64,000 nucleotides of DNA, taken from NCBI RefSeq assembly GCF_001761485.1, contig NC_090775.1:1426001-1490000 (forward strand), written 5' to 3'. A program made the translations under genes and the position numbers. The DNA comes from Yarrowia lipolytica (taxonomy: Eukaryota > Ascomycota > Dipodascomycetes > Dipodascales). Of this stretch, positions 9,599 through 21,588 are shown in pieces. Positions within the stretch are counted from its first letter, which is position 1. Each line of letters opens with the position of its first letter. Under the pieces are notes generated by a model that saw only the letters and a list, made by a program, of their open reading frames with translations, did not search any database and was not told the origin of the DNA.

Positions 9599-10858
9599 CT
9601 AACCCTTTCGAGTCTGCTTCTTCTGGGCCTTTCGAGCCTCTTTTTCTCGGAGCTTCTGCTCGGCCTTTCGCTGGGCCTCGGGGGACAGAGAAGAGATGGC
9701 CTTGGTGTCGGCCTCCTTCTTGGCGGCAGCTCGCTTCTCAGCCTCCTCCTCAGCTCGCTCCTCATCAGCAACCTTCTGGATCTTCTTGATCTCGGTTTCT
9801 CGGGTGGCTCGGATCTTCTTGGCCACCTCGGGTCGCAGGTTCAGCTTGGTAGCGGTATCTACGAGGTTGATGGCGGTCTCCAGCAGCTGGGCGGTCTTGG
9901 CTAGATCGGTTGCGCCGGAGGGAATGTTCAGCTTGAGCACCACGGTCTTGGTGGCTCCAACCAGCGATTTCTCGTACTCGGAGGCCTTGTTGGGTCGCTC
10001 GGAGGGCAGGTCGGTGATGGCCAGGTACCGGAAGTAGGGAGCAGTCTCGGTGAGCAGCTCCTTGAGAGCAGGGTTGTAGAGCTTCTCGGTGAGCTCGGAG
10101 TTCTCGGACATGAAGACACAAGAGACGGGCAGCTTGTCCGAGTCCGAGGTCTTGGTCAGCGACAGGAAGTACTGGTCCTCTCGGGCCTTTCGCATGGCGT
10201 CCTTGTGCACAATGGCCCAGATTCCGTCGGGCACGCTGGCGTTCTTGTTGATCTTGAGGGTGATGGTCACCTCGTCGGTAGGCACGGGGACGGCGTCCAT
10301 GAAGAAGGAGAAGACGTACTCGAACATGAGGGTCAGCAGATTCTGTCGGGTCTTGAGCTTGGCCTTGGCGGTCAGCGAATCAATGTTGATTCGGCCGGTA
10401 GCGTAGGTGGTGAAGTTGGAAGGGGTGTCGGCAACAAGAATCTTTCGGTCCTTGACTCCGACGGGGTTGGCACCCACCTGGTAGAACTGGCTGGCGAGAA
10501 CGGCCTTGTTGGCGTCGACCCAGCCGTTGATCTTCTTCTTGTTGAGAGAAGAGCCCAGGTAGAAGAGACCCACGTAGAATACGATGAACGCGACAATGAA
10601 GGCCTCCTTGGACCAATCGTAGTGCAACAGTCGCTCCTTGATGGACAGCGCAGCCCACGCTTCGGGCGTGTACTCGGTCTGGTGCACGAAGATCTTGTTG
10701 ATGAATGCCAGCACCTTTTCGGTCATGGTGCCGGTGCCCTCGGAAAATGCGGCCTTGGTCTCGCCAATCACAGCGTCCACCTTTTCCTTGGTGGCGTCAA
10801 ACTCCTTGAACTCGGCGGCTACGGCCACGGATGCCAGCAGCAGCAGTTCAGACAACAT
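9599..10858 (-). CDS. CCDC47/DUF1682-family ER membrane protein
   Basis: A 419-residue protein with an N-terminal signal peptide (about 1-15, MLSELLLLASVAVAA), one clear membrane segment at about 85-105 (FIVAFIVFYVGLFYLG), a globular middle domain, and a Lys/Glu/Ala-rich coiled-coil tail (about 355-419) ending in basic residues. This order is that of the DUF1682 family. Its human member CCDC47 is part of the PAT complex, which assists insertion of multi-pass membrane proteins at the ER translocon and affects ER calcium. Function in yeasts is inferred from that family. The gene is divergent from GUF1 with about 600 bases between. Confidence 0.82.
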   Translation of the reverse strand: MLSELLLLASVAVAAEFKEFDATKEKVDAVIGETKAAFSEGTGTMTEKVLAFINKIFVHQTEYTPEAWAALSIKERLLHYDWSKEAFIVAFIVFYVGLFYLGSSLNKKKINGWVDANKAVLASQFYQVGANPVGVKDRKILVADTPSNFTTYATGRINIDSLTAKAKLKTRQNLLTLMFEYVFSFFMDAVPVPTDEVTITLKINKNASVPDGIWAIVHKDAMRKAREDQYFLSLTKTSDSDKLPVSCVFMSENSELTEKLYNPALKELLTETAPYFRYLAITDLPSERPNKASEYEKSLVGATKTVVLKLNIPSGATDLAKTAQLLETAINLVDTATKLNLRPEVAKKIRATRETEIKKIQKVADEERAEEEAEKRAAAKKEADTKAISSLSPEAQRKAEQKLREKEARKAQKKQTRKG

Positions 10859-11464
10859 TTTCAGATGGTTGAGTGGTGGTGGTGATGTGTCGATGATGTT
10901 AGTCGAGTGAAAAGTAACTTTATTGTGCGGGCTGCGAATACAAGTTGGCAGGAAAAAACGCCGTAACGGCAGTATTCATAGATAGAGGTCGAAAAGTGAG
11001 GCCGGAATAGAAAAATGTCGGTATTTTTGCGACTTTTCTGCTCTTTCCGACTCTCCATCTCGCCCCGCTCCTAACCACCCCGCTGTTGAGCAGTCTCCAG
11101 CTGTGTATGGATCCGCCATCACACCGTAACGCACGGGTAGAACGACTGTAGAGCCACTTCCAGTCAAAATCTTGGTTGCAGTCGGTGTCGTAACGGCGGA
11201 GTGAAACGACCACAAGTACCAGTACAAGAGGCCGTGCCCAAATAGCCCGCGTTTGGTCAAATTCGTTCAAAAATTGTACCTGCAAACAGCTACCTTTCCA
11301 GCTCTGCAATTTCAACGCAACTAATGTCTCGATATATCCTCTTACACACGCTTGTCGCTGACAATTACCATCAAAAAAATGACATTCTCATAGTACAGTA
11401 GATCAAGGCAAAACCCAATTTTGCTTTTCCCAAGCTCCACCAAATTTTCGAATCGACGCTGGAG
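10859..11464. other. Shared upstream region of the CCDC47-like gene and GUF1
   Basis: A 606-base divergent intergenic region. No strong TATA box for either gene; nothing else recognised. Confidence 0.45.
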
Positions 11465-13435
11465 ATGTGGAAAGGCTTGCTGCAAAGTACCCGGGCGGCA
11501 TGGCGGGGTCCGTGTGTTCGGGCCCCGCGGCTGCCCTTCTTTCGACGCTACTCTTTGTGTGTGGATCCCGAAATCGCGGCGCTTTCGGGTCCGGAGCTGG
11601 AGGCCCGAATCGCAGCCATCCCCATTGAACGGTACAGAAACTTCTCGATTGTGGCCCATGTGGATCATGGCAAGAGCACGCTATCCGACCGACTGCTGGA
11701 GCTGACGGGCGTGATTGCCGCAGGAGGGCAGAAACAGTTTCTGGACAAGCTGGACGTGGAACGAGAACGAGGAATCACCGTCAAGGCCCAGACTTGCACC
11801 ATGCTGTACAAGCACAAAGGCGAGGACTACCTGCTGCATCTGGTGGACACCCCCGGCCACGTGGACTTTCGAGCGGAGGTGTCGCGGTCGTACGCGTCCT
11901 GTGGAGGAGCCCTACTTCTGGTTGATGCCAGTCAGGGTGTCCAGGCCCAGACCGTGGCCAACTTCTTTCTGGCCTTTTCTCTCAATCTCACGCTTCTGCC
12001 CGTCATCAACAAGATTGATCTGGAGGTGGCCGACATCCCGCGAAGCATGGATCAGATTGAATCGACCTTTGAACTGCCTACAGACAATGTTCTGCAAGTG
12101 AGTGCCAAAACCGGACTCAACGTGGACCAGATTCTGCCCAACGTGATAGAAAACATTCCCGGACCCGACGGAAAGCTCGAGGACCCGCTGAGAGCGCTCA
12201 TTGTCGACTCGTGGTACGACAACTACCTGGGTGTTGTGCTGTTGACCTACGTTCGAGACGGAGTTGTTAGCAGAGGTACCAAGGTCATATCTCACCATAC
12301 TGGACGAAAGTACGACGTCAAGGAGGTCGGAATCATGTACCCCGGTTCTGTCAAGACCAAGGAACTCAAGGCTGGTCAGGTCGGATACATGGCCCTGGGT
12401 ATGAAGTCGTCCAGTGAAGCTCACACCGGAGATACTCTCATCAAGGTCAACTCCAACGCCGAGCCTCTACCTGGCTTCGCTGAGACCAAGCCAATGGTGT
12501 TTGTGGGTGTCTTCCCCGGCGAAGGAATGGACTTTGCGGATCTGGAAGAGTCTCTACAGCATCTCACTCTCAACGACCGATCCGTGACCATGACCAAGGC
12601 CACTTCCCAGGCTCTGGGCCAGGGTTGGCGAATGGGTTTCCTGGGAACCCTACACGCCTCTGTGTTTGAAGACCGACTTTTGCAGGAGCATGGAGCTCAC
12701 GTGATTATTACTGCTCCTAGTGTGCCTTACAGAGTAGTCTACCACCCTAGAGGTAAGGAGACAGAGCCCACTATTGTGGAGATTGACAATCCTGCCAACT
12801 TCCCCGATTTGCAGCTTGAAAAGGCCCGGATTCAGTCTCTCGAAGAACCCATGGTCGCCTGCACCATGACTCTTCCTCAGGAGTACATTGGTTCGGTCAT
12901 GTCTCTATGTGAGGCAAACCGGGGTGAACAGGTGGACATGAACTACCTCAACCAGACCCAGGTGCTGCTCAAGTATCGAATTCCGCTCAACCAGCTGGTC
13001 GAAGACTTCTTTGGCAAGCTCAAGGCTGCCTCTCAAGGCTTTGCGTCGCTGGACTACGAAGAAGACGGATACATGGCGTCCAAGCTCGTGCGTCTGGACA
13101 TGTGTGTCAACGGCGAGGTGGTCGACGCTCTGTCGCAAGTCATGCACGTTTCCCAGGCCGAAACTCGGGCTCGAGACTGGGTCGAAAAGTTCAAAACATT
13201 CTTGAGATGGCACCAGTTTGATGTCATCATCCAGGCCAAAATCGGTAACAAGATCCTGGCTCGAGAGACCATCAAGGCCCGAAAGAAGGACGTGCTGGCC
13301 AAACTGCATGCCGCCGATCTGTCGCGAAAGGCCAAGCTGCTCAAGAACCAAAAGGCTGGAAAGAACCGTCTTCAGACCGCCGGCAGAGTCAACATCCCCA
13401 AGGAGGCCTTCTCTGGCTTCCTCAGTAAAACTTAG
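11465..13435 (+). CDS. GUF1: Mitochondrial translation GTPase Guf1 (LepA/EF4)
   Basis: A 656-residue translation GTPase. The start is Arg-rich with few acidic residues (about 1-35), typical of a mitochondrial presequence. The GTP-binding motifs are AHVDHGKS at 64-71, DTPGH and NKID, followed by EF-G-like domains and the LepA-specific C-terminal domain near the end ([20 protein letters not shown], then the Lys-rich region). LepA/Guf1 binds the mitochondrial ribosome, can back-translocate tRNAs, and is needed for proper protein synthesis under suboptimal conditions. There is no evidence of an intron. Confidence 0.96.
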   Translation: MWKGLLQSTRAAWRGPCVRAPRLPFFRRYSLCVDPEIAALSGPELEARIAAIPIERYRNFSIVAHVDHGKSTLSDRLLELTGVIAAGGQKQFLDKLDVERERGITVKAQTCTMLYKHKGEDYLLHLVDTPGHVDFRAEVSRSYASCGGALLLVDASQGVQAQTVANFFLAFSLNLTLLPVINKIDLEVADIPRSMDQIESTFELPTDNVLQVSAKTGLNVDQILPNVIENIPGPDGKLEDPLRALIVDSWYDNYLGVVLLTYVRDGVVSRGTKVISHHTGRKYDVKEVGIMYPGSVKTKELKAGQVGYMALGMKSSSEAHTGDTLIKVNSNAEPLPGFAETKPMVFVGVFPGEGMDFADLEESLQHLTLNDRSVTMTKATSQALGQGWRMGFLGTLHASVFEDRLLQEHGAHVIITAPSVPYRVVYHPRGKETEPTIVEIDNPANFPDLQLEKARIQSLEEPMVACTMTLPQEYIGSVMSLCEANRGEQVDMNYLNQTQVLLKYRIPLNQLVEDFFGKLKAASQGFASLDYEEDGYMASKLVRLDMCVNGEVVDALSQVMHVSQAETRARDWVEKFKTFLRWHQFDVIIQAKIGNKILARETIKARKKDVLAKLHAADLSRKAKLLKNQKAGKNRLQTAGRVNIPKEAFSGFLSKT

Positions 13436-13780
13436 CGCTTGCAAGAACGAGTGCATGTACATATTAATATATATTAACGTATCTAGAGATGGCTACAAAG
13501 AGAAAGATACTCGTATTGTGCTTGAGAAGGCAAACACATACCAAGACATGGACGTCAAGCAAGTATGGAATCAGCGTGATATTCCGAGTCGATTGGTACA
13601 ACTTTCACCCACAAGAGTTATAATTATCATTCGTATCAATTAGTTATAGAAACAGCTGAAGCGATAGTGTATCAATGGGTGGTTGGGACAGCTGTCTATC
13701 GTGATAGTTGAGCTCTCTAAAAGTTGTTGATCGTTCCTGGTCTTGGTTTGGTTCGGCCAGTCCCTTTCGTCATTGGTAGT
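13436..13780. other. Convergent intergenic region
   Basis: 345 bases between GUF1 and the ankyrin-repeat gene, which converge here. It must hold both 3' ends. Nothing else seen. Confidence 0.5.
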
Positions 13781-14371
13781 TTACTCCTTCCGTCGCTTCT
13801 CCTCTCCATGCTCAGCCTGCTGCTCATTGATGGCGTTTCGCAGAAATTCCTGCAGACCGGCCTCGGGGTTGTCGCTCTTCATGATCTCCTCGATCTGCTT
13901 CTTCTTCTCGGGATCGGCCTCGGTGTCGGCCTCGTTTTCAAACGAGTACTTGACGTCGGGCATCTCTTTGTCGTCGGAAACAGCCGTGGGAGTGTCCAGA
14001 ACAATGCCCTGCAGACCAGCAAGGTAGTGTATCAACTCCGGGAACTCGTCTTCTTCCTGCAGTTTCTCAAACGGCGTCTGGCCGTCCGAGTTCTTGGCCT
14101 TGAAGTCGGCCTTGAACTCTTCCACCAGCTTCTTGGCAACCTCCAGCTCCTCGACCGTGTGCAGAGCGGTATCGCCGTCCTCGTCGGTCACGTTGATGTC
14201 GCCCCCCTTGTCTATCAAGTACCGGAGCAGATCCATGTGGCCGTACGAGGCTGCTGCGTGCACGGGGGTGTATCCGTTTTCGTCTTTGGCGTTTGGCGAC
14301 AGGCCGTCGTTCTCGATGAAGTTCTTGACCACGTCCAGCTGGCCGTCCGATGCTGCTACCCAGATGTTCAT
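13781..14371 (-). CDS. Ankyrin-repeat protein, YCR051W-like
   Basis: A 196-residue protein of three to four ankyrin repeats followed by an acidic/charged tail. The opening MNIWVAASDGQLDVVKNFIE and the repeat cores GYTPVHAAASYGHMDLLRYL and GDTALHTVEELEVAKKLVE are ankyrin helix-loop units. Length, opening and layout match the small S. cerevisiae ankyrin protein YCR051W, whose role is not established. It has no signal peptide or membrane segment, so it is probably cytosolic or nuclear. A TATATA at about 14432-14438 lies 60-70 bases upstream on the minus strand. Confidence 0.82.
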   Translation of the reverse strand: MNIWVAASDGQLDVVKNFIENDGLSPNAKDENGYTPVHAAASYGHMDLLRYLIDKGGDINVTDEDGDTALHTVEELEVAKKLVEEFKADFKAKNSDGQTPFEKLQEEDEFPELIHYLAGLQGIVLDTPTAVSDDKEMPDVKYSFENEADTEADPEKKKQIEEIMKSDNPEAGLQEFLRNAINEQQAEHGEEKRRKE

Positions 14372-14932
14372 TGCGCTTGTGTTGTGTAAATGTGTGTTGT
14401 AGCCATGACAAAAAAATTGGAAGCTTATGCATATATAGGCAGTGGTGATGGTGGCGATCTGGAGGGCACTGTGAAGGCGAGGAGTGAAGAAGAGAGAGAG
14501 AAGGGATTCAAAGAAGTGAAGAAAGGCGTTTGGAGCATTCTAGGTGTTTCTGGAGGACGTTATTGCTCTTCTGTAATGATTTCGACTCGATTTAGAGCGC
14601 TTTTACGACTACAGCACGAGTATGTACTTGCACTAGGGATTCTGATGATTTTATCAACAGGGTGGATTTTGTCTCATTAAATTCCGAGATTACTTCTTTT
14701 CTCGGAGCAGAATATCACTGATATTTTCTTGTTGTCTTCTTTTCTGTCTTTTTTCTGGAGGTTTTTTTGTTTTTTATTGTTTTTGAAATTTAATTTTAAT
14801 TTTAATTTAATTTTTTTTGAAATTTCACTACTTGTAGCCAATTTTTGCTGATAAATTACCACTCCCAACCTCTGATTACATAACCGCGGTGCATCTCTGC
14901 AAAGCCACTCCGTACTACAGATCCAGCACACA
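14372..14932. other. Divergent promoter region with AT-rich tract
   Basis: 561 bases between the divergent ankyrin gene and ATP23. An almost pure A/T tract lies at about 14757-14830, with repeated AATTTTAATTTT blocks about 110 bases before the ATP23 start. It may exclude nucleosomes from the ATP23 promoter; that is inference. Confidence 0.5.
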
Positions 14933-15685
14933 ATGAGCGACAAGCCTACCGAGACCGTCAGCGTGAGCGAAAGCGTGGCTACTCCGGCTGTGGCCGCAAC
15001 AGAGCCGGCACCATCTCTGCCCGTGGTCAATCCGTCGTCGCTACCCTCAGGATTCGAGTGGTGGCGACAGACCATGGCGTACAAGACGGGGTTCATGTCC
15101 GCTGAAGAGAGCGTGCAGTACGAGCAGGACCGTCTGATCAAGGAGCGATACGCCGAGTGTCTGAGCTGCGAGAAAAACAAGCAGTGGGTCATGGCATACT
15201 CGCCCACGGTGCGGTTCATGAAGGATCAGATTGAGAAGATTGGCGGCGACATTTCCAGTAACAACGTCTTCTGCGACCACTGCGACGACTTCAAGGCCGG
15301 TGGATTCCACCCCAAGTACGGCATTCTGGTGTGCCAGAACCACGTCAAGTCGCGATCCCATCTGGAGGACACCTTGGCCCACGAAATGGTGCACTACTAC
15401 GACAACACCAAGTTCAAGGTGGACTGGATGAATCTCAAGCACCACGCGTGCTCCGAGATCCGGGCGTCAACGCTCTCGGGCGAGTGCCGAATGATGAACG
15501 AGCTCATGAAGGGCAAGCTGGCCCGGCTGACCCGTGGACACCAGGAGTGTGCCAAGCGACGAGCCATTCTGTCTGTCATGGCCAATCCGGGCTGCAAGGA
15601 CGAGGCCCAGGCCACCCAGGTGGTCAATGAGGTCTGGGATTCGTGTTTCAACGATACCCGGCCGTTCGACACTATCTACAGATAG
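14933..15685 (+). CDS. ATP23: Mitochondrial inner-membrane protease/chaperone Atp23
   Basis: A 250-residue M76-family metalloprotease. The zinc site is HEMVH at residues 150-154, inside LAHEMVHYYDNTK. Cysteine pairs characteristic of Atp23 are present (CLSC at about 77-80, CDHC at 114-117, plus further C-terminal Cys). In yeast, Atp23 sits in the intermembrane space, where it removes the presequence of mitochondrially encoded Atp6 and chaperones its assembly into the ATP synthase Fo part. The first 40 residues are Ser/Thr/Pro-rich and poorly conserved. Uninterrupted frame. Confidence 0.95.
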   Translation: MSDKPTETVSVSESVATPAVAATEPAPSLPVVNPSSLPSGFEWWRQTMAYKTGFMSAEESVQYEQDRLIKERYAECLSCEKNKQWVMAYSPTVRFMKDQIEKIGGDISSNNVFCDHCDDFKAGGFHPKYGILVCQNHVKSRSHLEDTLAHEMVHYYDNTKFKVDWMNLKHHACSEIRASTLSGECRMMNELMKGKLARLTRGHQECAKRRAILSVMANPGCKDEAQATQVVNEVWDSCFNDTRPFDTIYR

Positions 15686-16358
15686 TGCATGTACATATGA
15701 ATGAACCCAAGTACGTGAATCGTGCTTGAGTGTGGATGAGGGTTTGAACAGAACATTATTAGCACTTTTGCGACTCAAAGTATGCATCTACTCACTTGTA
15801 GCCCCAGAGATGTCTTGCGCATGTGCATGTACATATTGTAGACACAGCATACTCCCGTAGAGTCCCACCAAAGTCGGATCTGACTAACCATCTCTCAAGT
15901 CCGTTTAGAAGTTCCGAATCAACTAATTACTTCTCTTTCCCCCTTTTCTCTATCGTCTTATCATCTTTCGTCACCTTCTCAACAAATGTGGTTAAGGCTT
16001 TACCCATTTTAAAACTAACTCCAACATCTCTTGAACTTCACTTCAACTTTCGACACACGATCAATTGATACCAGACAGGCTGATTGTCGCCCATTCATCT
16101 TCTTGATACCTTACTTCCTTCCGCGATACTTGTCTTACAAACCCGCAATCAGCATGTGATTGTATTGTTCTCAAATGAAGTGATCTCCTGGAGTCACCGT
16201 CACACACTCGAGTCGCCACCTTCCTCGCTACGCCACCTCCATGAATGTTCTACAGTACACTGGGGAACTTTTGAAGTTGCCACGACATTGGTGCTGAGCT
16301 ACAATACTACTGGTTATACAATTAATCATGTTATTGGTGTTTAGAAAGGTTCACTGGA
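15686..16358. other. Convergent intergenic region
   Basis: 673 bases between ATP23 and the broken adhesin-like gene. Pyrimidine-rich on the plus strand at 15900-16130. No gene recognised. Confidence 0.5.
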
Positions 16359-18743
16359 TTAAGCCAGAACGGCGAGCAGAGAAAGAAGAAGAGAGCCGGT
16401 AGTGGCTCGAGAAGCGCCGTTGGCCTGCTCAGGTCCAGACTTGACAGGGGTGTCGGGGATCCGGGAAGGAGCAACGGAAATGGGCAGCACAGTGCCGGGA
16501 GCTTGGGGGGCAGGAGCGGGAACCTCGGGGGTATCAACGGGGGTCTCGGAGGCGTCGACAGTGGTCTCGGAGGCGTCGGAAGGGGTCCCGGAGGCGTCGG
16601 AAGGGGTCTCGGAGGCGTCGGAAGGGGTCTCAGAGGCGGCATCTGGTGCATCTGGAGATTCGGGAGACTCGGGAGACTCGTGAGACACGAGTGTGGCAGC
16701 AGGAGCCTCGGGAGACTCGGGAGCATGAACAGGGGCTTCGGGAGACTCAGGAGGACCAGGTGCCTCAGGAGAAAGACTAGGTGCCTCAGGAGAAAGACCG
16801 GGGCCCTCGGAGGTAGCGATGGGAACCTCAGGACTCTCGGGGGTAGAGACAGGAGTTGGCTTAATCTCCTTGGTGGCTGTATCGTAAGGAACAACCAAGG
16901 TGACGGTCTTCTCTTCAACGGTCTGGGTGGTGATGATAGTGACGTAGGTGGTGGTGGTCTCGTCAGCGTTCACAGTGGCAGGCACAGGGACAGGCTCAGA
17001 AGTATGCTCGGCGATGGCAGAGGTGGTCTCGCAGGGAACTGTGATGGTGACTGTCTTGTCCTCGATGACGGTGACGACAGTGGCAGTGGTGTGCTGCTCG
17101 GGAACGACAGTGGTAACAGTCACGGTGGCCTCGCCACATTCGCCATAACCTGGTAGTCTCGTCGGGCACGGAAGTCACGGAGGCAGATAGGGTGGTGACA
17201 GACCCCTTGGGGATAAAGGAGGTCTCGGCAGGGATAGACTCGGTCACAAAGGATCCGGGAACAGGGGAGGACTCGGGAACAACAGCAGACTCAACAGAGG
17301 TTCTGGGGACAATTGGGGACTCGCTAGAGGACTCGGGGGCAGGAGCAGACGAAGTCTCTACGGCGGTTGTGGTGGGAGCCTCGGCGTCGATAGTAGGCTC
17401 AGGAGCAGAAGAAGTCCCGACGACGCCGGAAGACTCGACAGGGATGGACGTCTCAGAAATCAAAGTGGTGGAAGCCTCGGCCTCGATAATAGGGTCAGTG
17501 GAAGACGTCTCGACGATGTCAGAAGTCTCTTCAGCAGAAGAAGACTTGGTGCGAGTGTGGTGAGGATGAGTAGGATGAGGAGGACACTCCTTGGTGGTCT
17601 TTTTAATATAAGTAGGGCGAGGAGGACGCTCCTTGGTGATCTTCTTAATGTAAGTAGGGCGAGGGGGGGTGATGCTTGGAGGAATTGGTATGCAGGGGGG
17701 GTTTCTCCCTCAGGCTCAACCACGGTAGAAGAAGTCTCGGGCTCCACTACAGCAGACGAGGAAGTTTTGGGCTTCCACTTTCCCACCACTTACCCTTTCC
17801 GCCGGGGGCACCGCTATCGCTGCTTCCACCCTCAAGACAGCTTTCCAGGGTAGACTTGTCGCCCTTTCGGCCACCTGAATTTCCAGGCTTGTCGAAGATC
17901 TCGAGCTGGAAGGAGTTGCAGTACTTGCTTTCCTTGGAGATAATCTGGGCACGGAACTGGAAGAAGAGAACGATATCCTTGGGGATCTTGCTGAAGACAA
18001 TGTTATACATGTTCTCGAGCAGCTTGCCGGTGAAGCTGGTGTATTGATTGGACTCGAGGTTGGTCAGCTTCTTCAAAATGTTAGCCTTGTCGAAGAAGCC
18101 GAGGGTGTAATCGTCGTAGACGTACTGCAGCTTGGGGAAGAGCTGGCCCTTGGAGGTGGTCTTTGCCCTCGATTCGGTTGTAAGGGCTGTAGGGGTATCG
18201 GATAGCCCATCCGATCTCGTCGCCAATTCGTTTTCCGATCTTGAAGGGTTTTGTGAGATCAAAGTCGGTGAGCTTGACGGATTTGGACAGCTTGAAGTCA
18301 AAGAGATCGTGACCAAAGATTGAGATGTCCAGGCTCTCCTTCTTGGTAAAGGACCCATCGGTGTTGATGTAGGACTCGATGGAGAAGTCTCCCTTGAAGA
18401 AGTCGAAGTTGGTCACGTGGTCAGTGTAGGTACAGGTGAAGGTGTTCTTTCCGTCACTGACAACCTTGAAAAGTACCTTATTGGCGTCGTCAATCTCATC
18501 AGCAGCCAGCTCCTTGCCTCCAAAGTAGAGGGACTCATCGACGGTGAACTTGAAGTGATCTCCTGCCTCCACGAGAGTCTCCAGTGATTCTGTACTGGAA
18601 CCACAGTTGAAAACCTAGATATCGGAGACGCTCCCGGTGTCGGAGTCAGGGGAGCTCTTGGGGAACAGTGAGAAGGAGTCAATGGGACTGGGAACTTCCT
18701 TGGTGGCTGCCAAAGCGGCCAGCATAAGGTTGAAGACAAGCAT
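16359..18743 (-). pseudogene. Broken GPI-anchored adhesin-like gene, relative of the gene at 28200
   Basis: On the minus strand the gene starts at 18743 with a signal peptide (MLVFNLMLAALAATKE, then PSPID) like that of the intact relative. It continues with an N-terminal domain sharing the block TFTCTYTDHV, then a Ser/Thr/Pro/Glu-rich stalk and a C-terminal GPI-type hydrophobic tail (SLLLSLLAVLA, stop at 16359-16361). The reading is broken: an in-frame TAG (plus-strand 18615-18617) about 42 codons in, then about four frame changes (near 18170, 17780, 17580-17650 and 17120). The stalk block TTVVPEQHTTATVVTVIEDK matches TTVVPTNHITTTVVTVIDNK of the intact copy. Sequencing errors in repetitive DNA could explain some breaks, but not easily the stop. 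Confidence 0.75.
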
Positions 18744-21260
18744 TGGGTGGTTGGTATGATCTGATCTGAAGAACCGCTTCTTTCAGGGAGTCGTGTGAGT
18801 ATATATAAATCTTCGGGTGTCAATATGCATTCATTTCCGTCTCCCCTTGTTTCTGGAGCCCTTACGCCGTGTCTTTCAATTGGTTCCATTGTTCTCCGTC
18901 TGTTTAGTGCATCTTTACCCCAATACATGATTGTTGACCCCGTCTGCAAGGTGATAAACTTGTCTTGCCGGCTGTCATCCTGTTGTTAGTGTTCATTATC
19001 GGACAGATATGGCGCAATATTGCCGGAGATGTTGGGCGTGAGTGCTTGTCTTTTGTATTTCCCTTGCATTTCATTTCACAGAGATTAACAGCCAAACTCA
19101 ATAGACGAGAATGATAGGGGGAAAAGTGGAGGGGAAAGAAGGAGAACTGGTTAATTTGGTTTGACAAATGAATTGAGTCTTTTAGTTTCTTTAGAGAGTG
19201 AGAAAGAGCTCAGTCACTTGGTTTTTTCATGCTCTTCCATCTGTAGTTACGAGTACAACACGAGGTCTGGAACAAATGTAGACTCTGAGCGTTGGTAAAC
19301 AAATGTCTGCGGCTGTGTAATATCAGCAATATTTACGGCTTCTCCAGCTGCGGGAAGCCTTTTGTTTGCGGCTTTGGAATGCGTTGGAGCGAGAAAAGGG
19401 GAGATCCGCCGTCCTTCCGCCGTCCTTACGCCGTTGACAAAGACCCGTGCCTTGCCGCACGAGATGAATAAGCCCGTCCGTGTCAATTTTAGTGGATCAG
19501 CAATGCAAGTCTCTGTAAATATGTACCAATCCCCTATTTCTGGCGAGACGTGAATCTCGTTGGCTATTTTTAATTTCGGGAGGTTTTTTATTATGATTAT
19601 TTTTCCATCCCTGAACCTTCGGCACTTCGCTTATGCATAAGCGTTTTAAAAACCAAACGGCGGCACGTGCCCAACTGTACAGTAAAGTGGAAAATCATGC
19701 TTGACTAATCGTCGCTTATTGGTGGAGGGAAAAACGTCTTGAGAAAAAAGTGTTTGAGGGACTCAAGAAACCGCCCAAAGACATCTCTGCAGTACATGAT
19801 CGGGTGTTTTCCAATATTTGCGGATATATTATATTTTTCAAACACTCAGAGAGCAGCCCGACCTAGCCCACACTTTTTAGCATGTCTACCCCTAGTTGAC
19901 AGGTGCACGGCTGGCACCACAGTGATTAGTGCCATCTGTGTGTCCTTTTTTTTTCTTCTTGATCTGGGCCGCAGATAGCAGCGCGGTATTCACCTTCTCG
20001 GAGCCACAAGACGTAATCAGTGTCGTGAAGGGCTCGGCCGTTCGAGTACAGTATGTACTTGTAGTGTTCATCCATAGAGACGGGTCTGGAAGCTACAAAA
20101 GTCCATGGGTGCGAATGTCAGCTCGGTCAAGTCGATTTAATCAGCTTACAGTTTGAAATAGCTTCAGGCACGTCAGAAAAAAGAAACAAAAATCGTTTAA
20201 TTAGACGATGGATTGGGGGGCAAATAGAAGAGGAATGCTACCACAGTGCGACATGGAAAGTGACAGAACTCAACAGTGTGAGTCCCTACATCTAACCACT
20301 GTTCAACACCTGATTAAGTCCCACCCAAACCCCTCAAGTTCAGGGTCAGTGATTATAAATCCTACAACTACGAGTGCAGTGCAGTATGTAGTGCGCTTTG
20401 CAGGGGTACAGAGCACACTAATGTGGGCTGGAATCCGCAAGTCGCGAAACAATTAACGTGAGAAATTATCTCATGAAACGGCTAGACGGTCACTTATTCC
20501 ACACCCCAGTGAAAATGTCCTTTTGTTGGGAACGTCACCGAGTGGAGGTGTGTATCGTAGATAGGAGCTCCAGCATGATGGATATACTATTTGCAAGTAG
20601 CATTATGCCGCTTGTTGGTGGGCCGATGAGAATATGTGGACCAAAAGTGAGCGGGAAGCCGTTGATTTCTTTATGCAGAAATACAGCTGGTTAATTGGGT
20701 TCTTTTTGGAACATCCACCGATGTATTATACATACTGTACATACTCGTTTAAGAAAGCCGGCTAAACTAGTGAACGAAAGGAAGTAGAGTAGATATTATC
20801 ACATGTCAGCAAAATAACAGAAATAGGGGTCCCAGATGTCTCTCCATGCGTTCAAGTCCTCTCTGAGTTGGCCCTGAAATCCAAATACTCTTGCTGTGAT
20901 GGTGCAATTGTGCAATCTTGTACACTTTGAGTATGGGTTTGACACCTCCGTGATGCAAGAGCAGGTCTTTTTGTAGTTGGTGGTGAAATGCGGTTGCAAT
21001 GATACGATACGGCGCATTGATGGACTTGTTCGTAGCTGCCGCGGATCGGACCTATTCACCAAACTGGGCCATTGTAGCTATACACTGCATATCCACCCCT
21101 TGTGATTATGACGTATTGGTATTGCTGCAAGTACCACATTTGTTGTCGGAATATAGCACTGGTTCTATTGTCATTCACCAGAGAAAAGATCTTTAGACAC
21201 TTTCACTCGTGAGCTGTGCGTACCCTCCAGTACATACATACTGTACAGTTCATACTGGTC

Positions 21261-21320
21261 GTTGTCAAGATCTCGAGGCCGTTGTCAAGATCTCGAGGCC
21301 GTTGTCAAGATCTCGAGACC
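21261..21320. repeat. 20-bp tandem repeat, 3 copies
   Basis: Two perfect copies of GTTGTCAAGATCTCGAGGCC and a third with one mismatch (GAGACC). Each unit contains the overlapping palindromes AGATCT and CTCGAG. It lies about 2.2 kb upstream of the POX2 start. Confidence 0.95.
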
Positions 21321-21588
21321 ATTGAAGCTTCCCTGGATAGTTGGCACCATTTCAACAAGTTCAGGAACACAAGTATTGTACATACTGTTACACTGCTCCG
21401 AATGTATCCAAAACAGCTGGAAAACAACAGTACACTCGGGTTCAAGTACCAACTTGACAACACCCATTCTTCTCTTCGTCTAACAGTTGCAGACCTGTAA
21501 GAGCTATCAAACCACATATCACGATACGCTTACTCAGACCTTCTGGTTCTTGTCCAATGCAACCTGGTCTGCCAGCTTACGTAATGTA

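Noticed and set aside
21261-21320. Possible CRISPR-like array
   Set aside because: The copies are directly joined without spacers, and the organism is a eukaryote.
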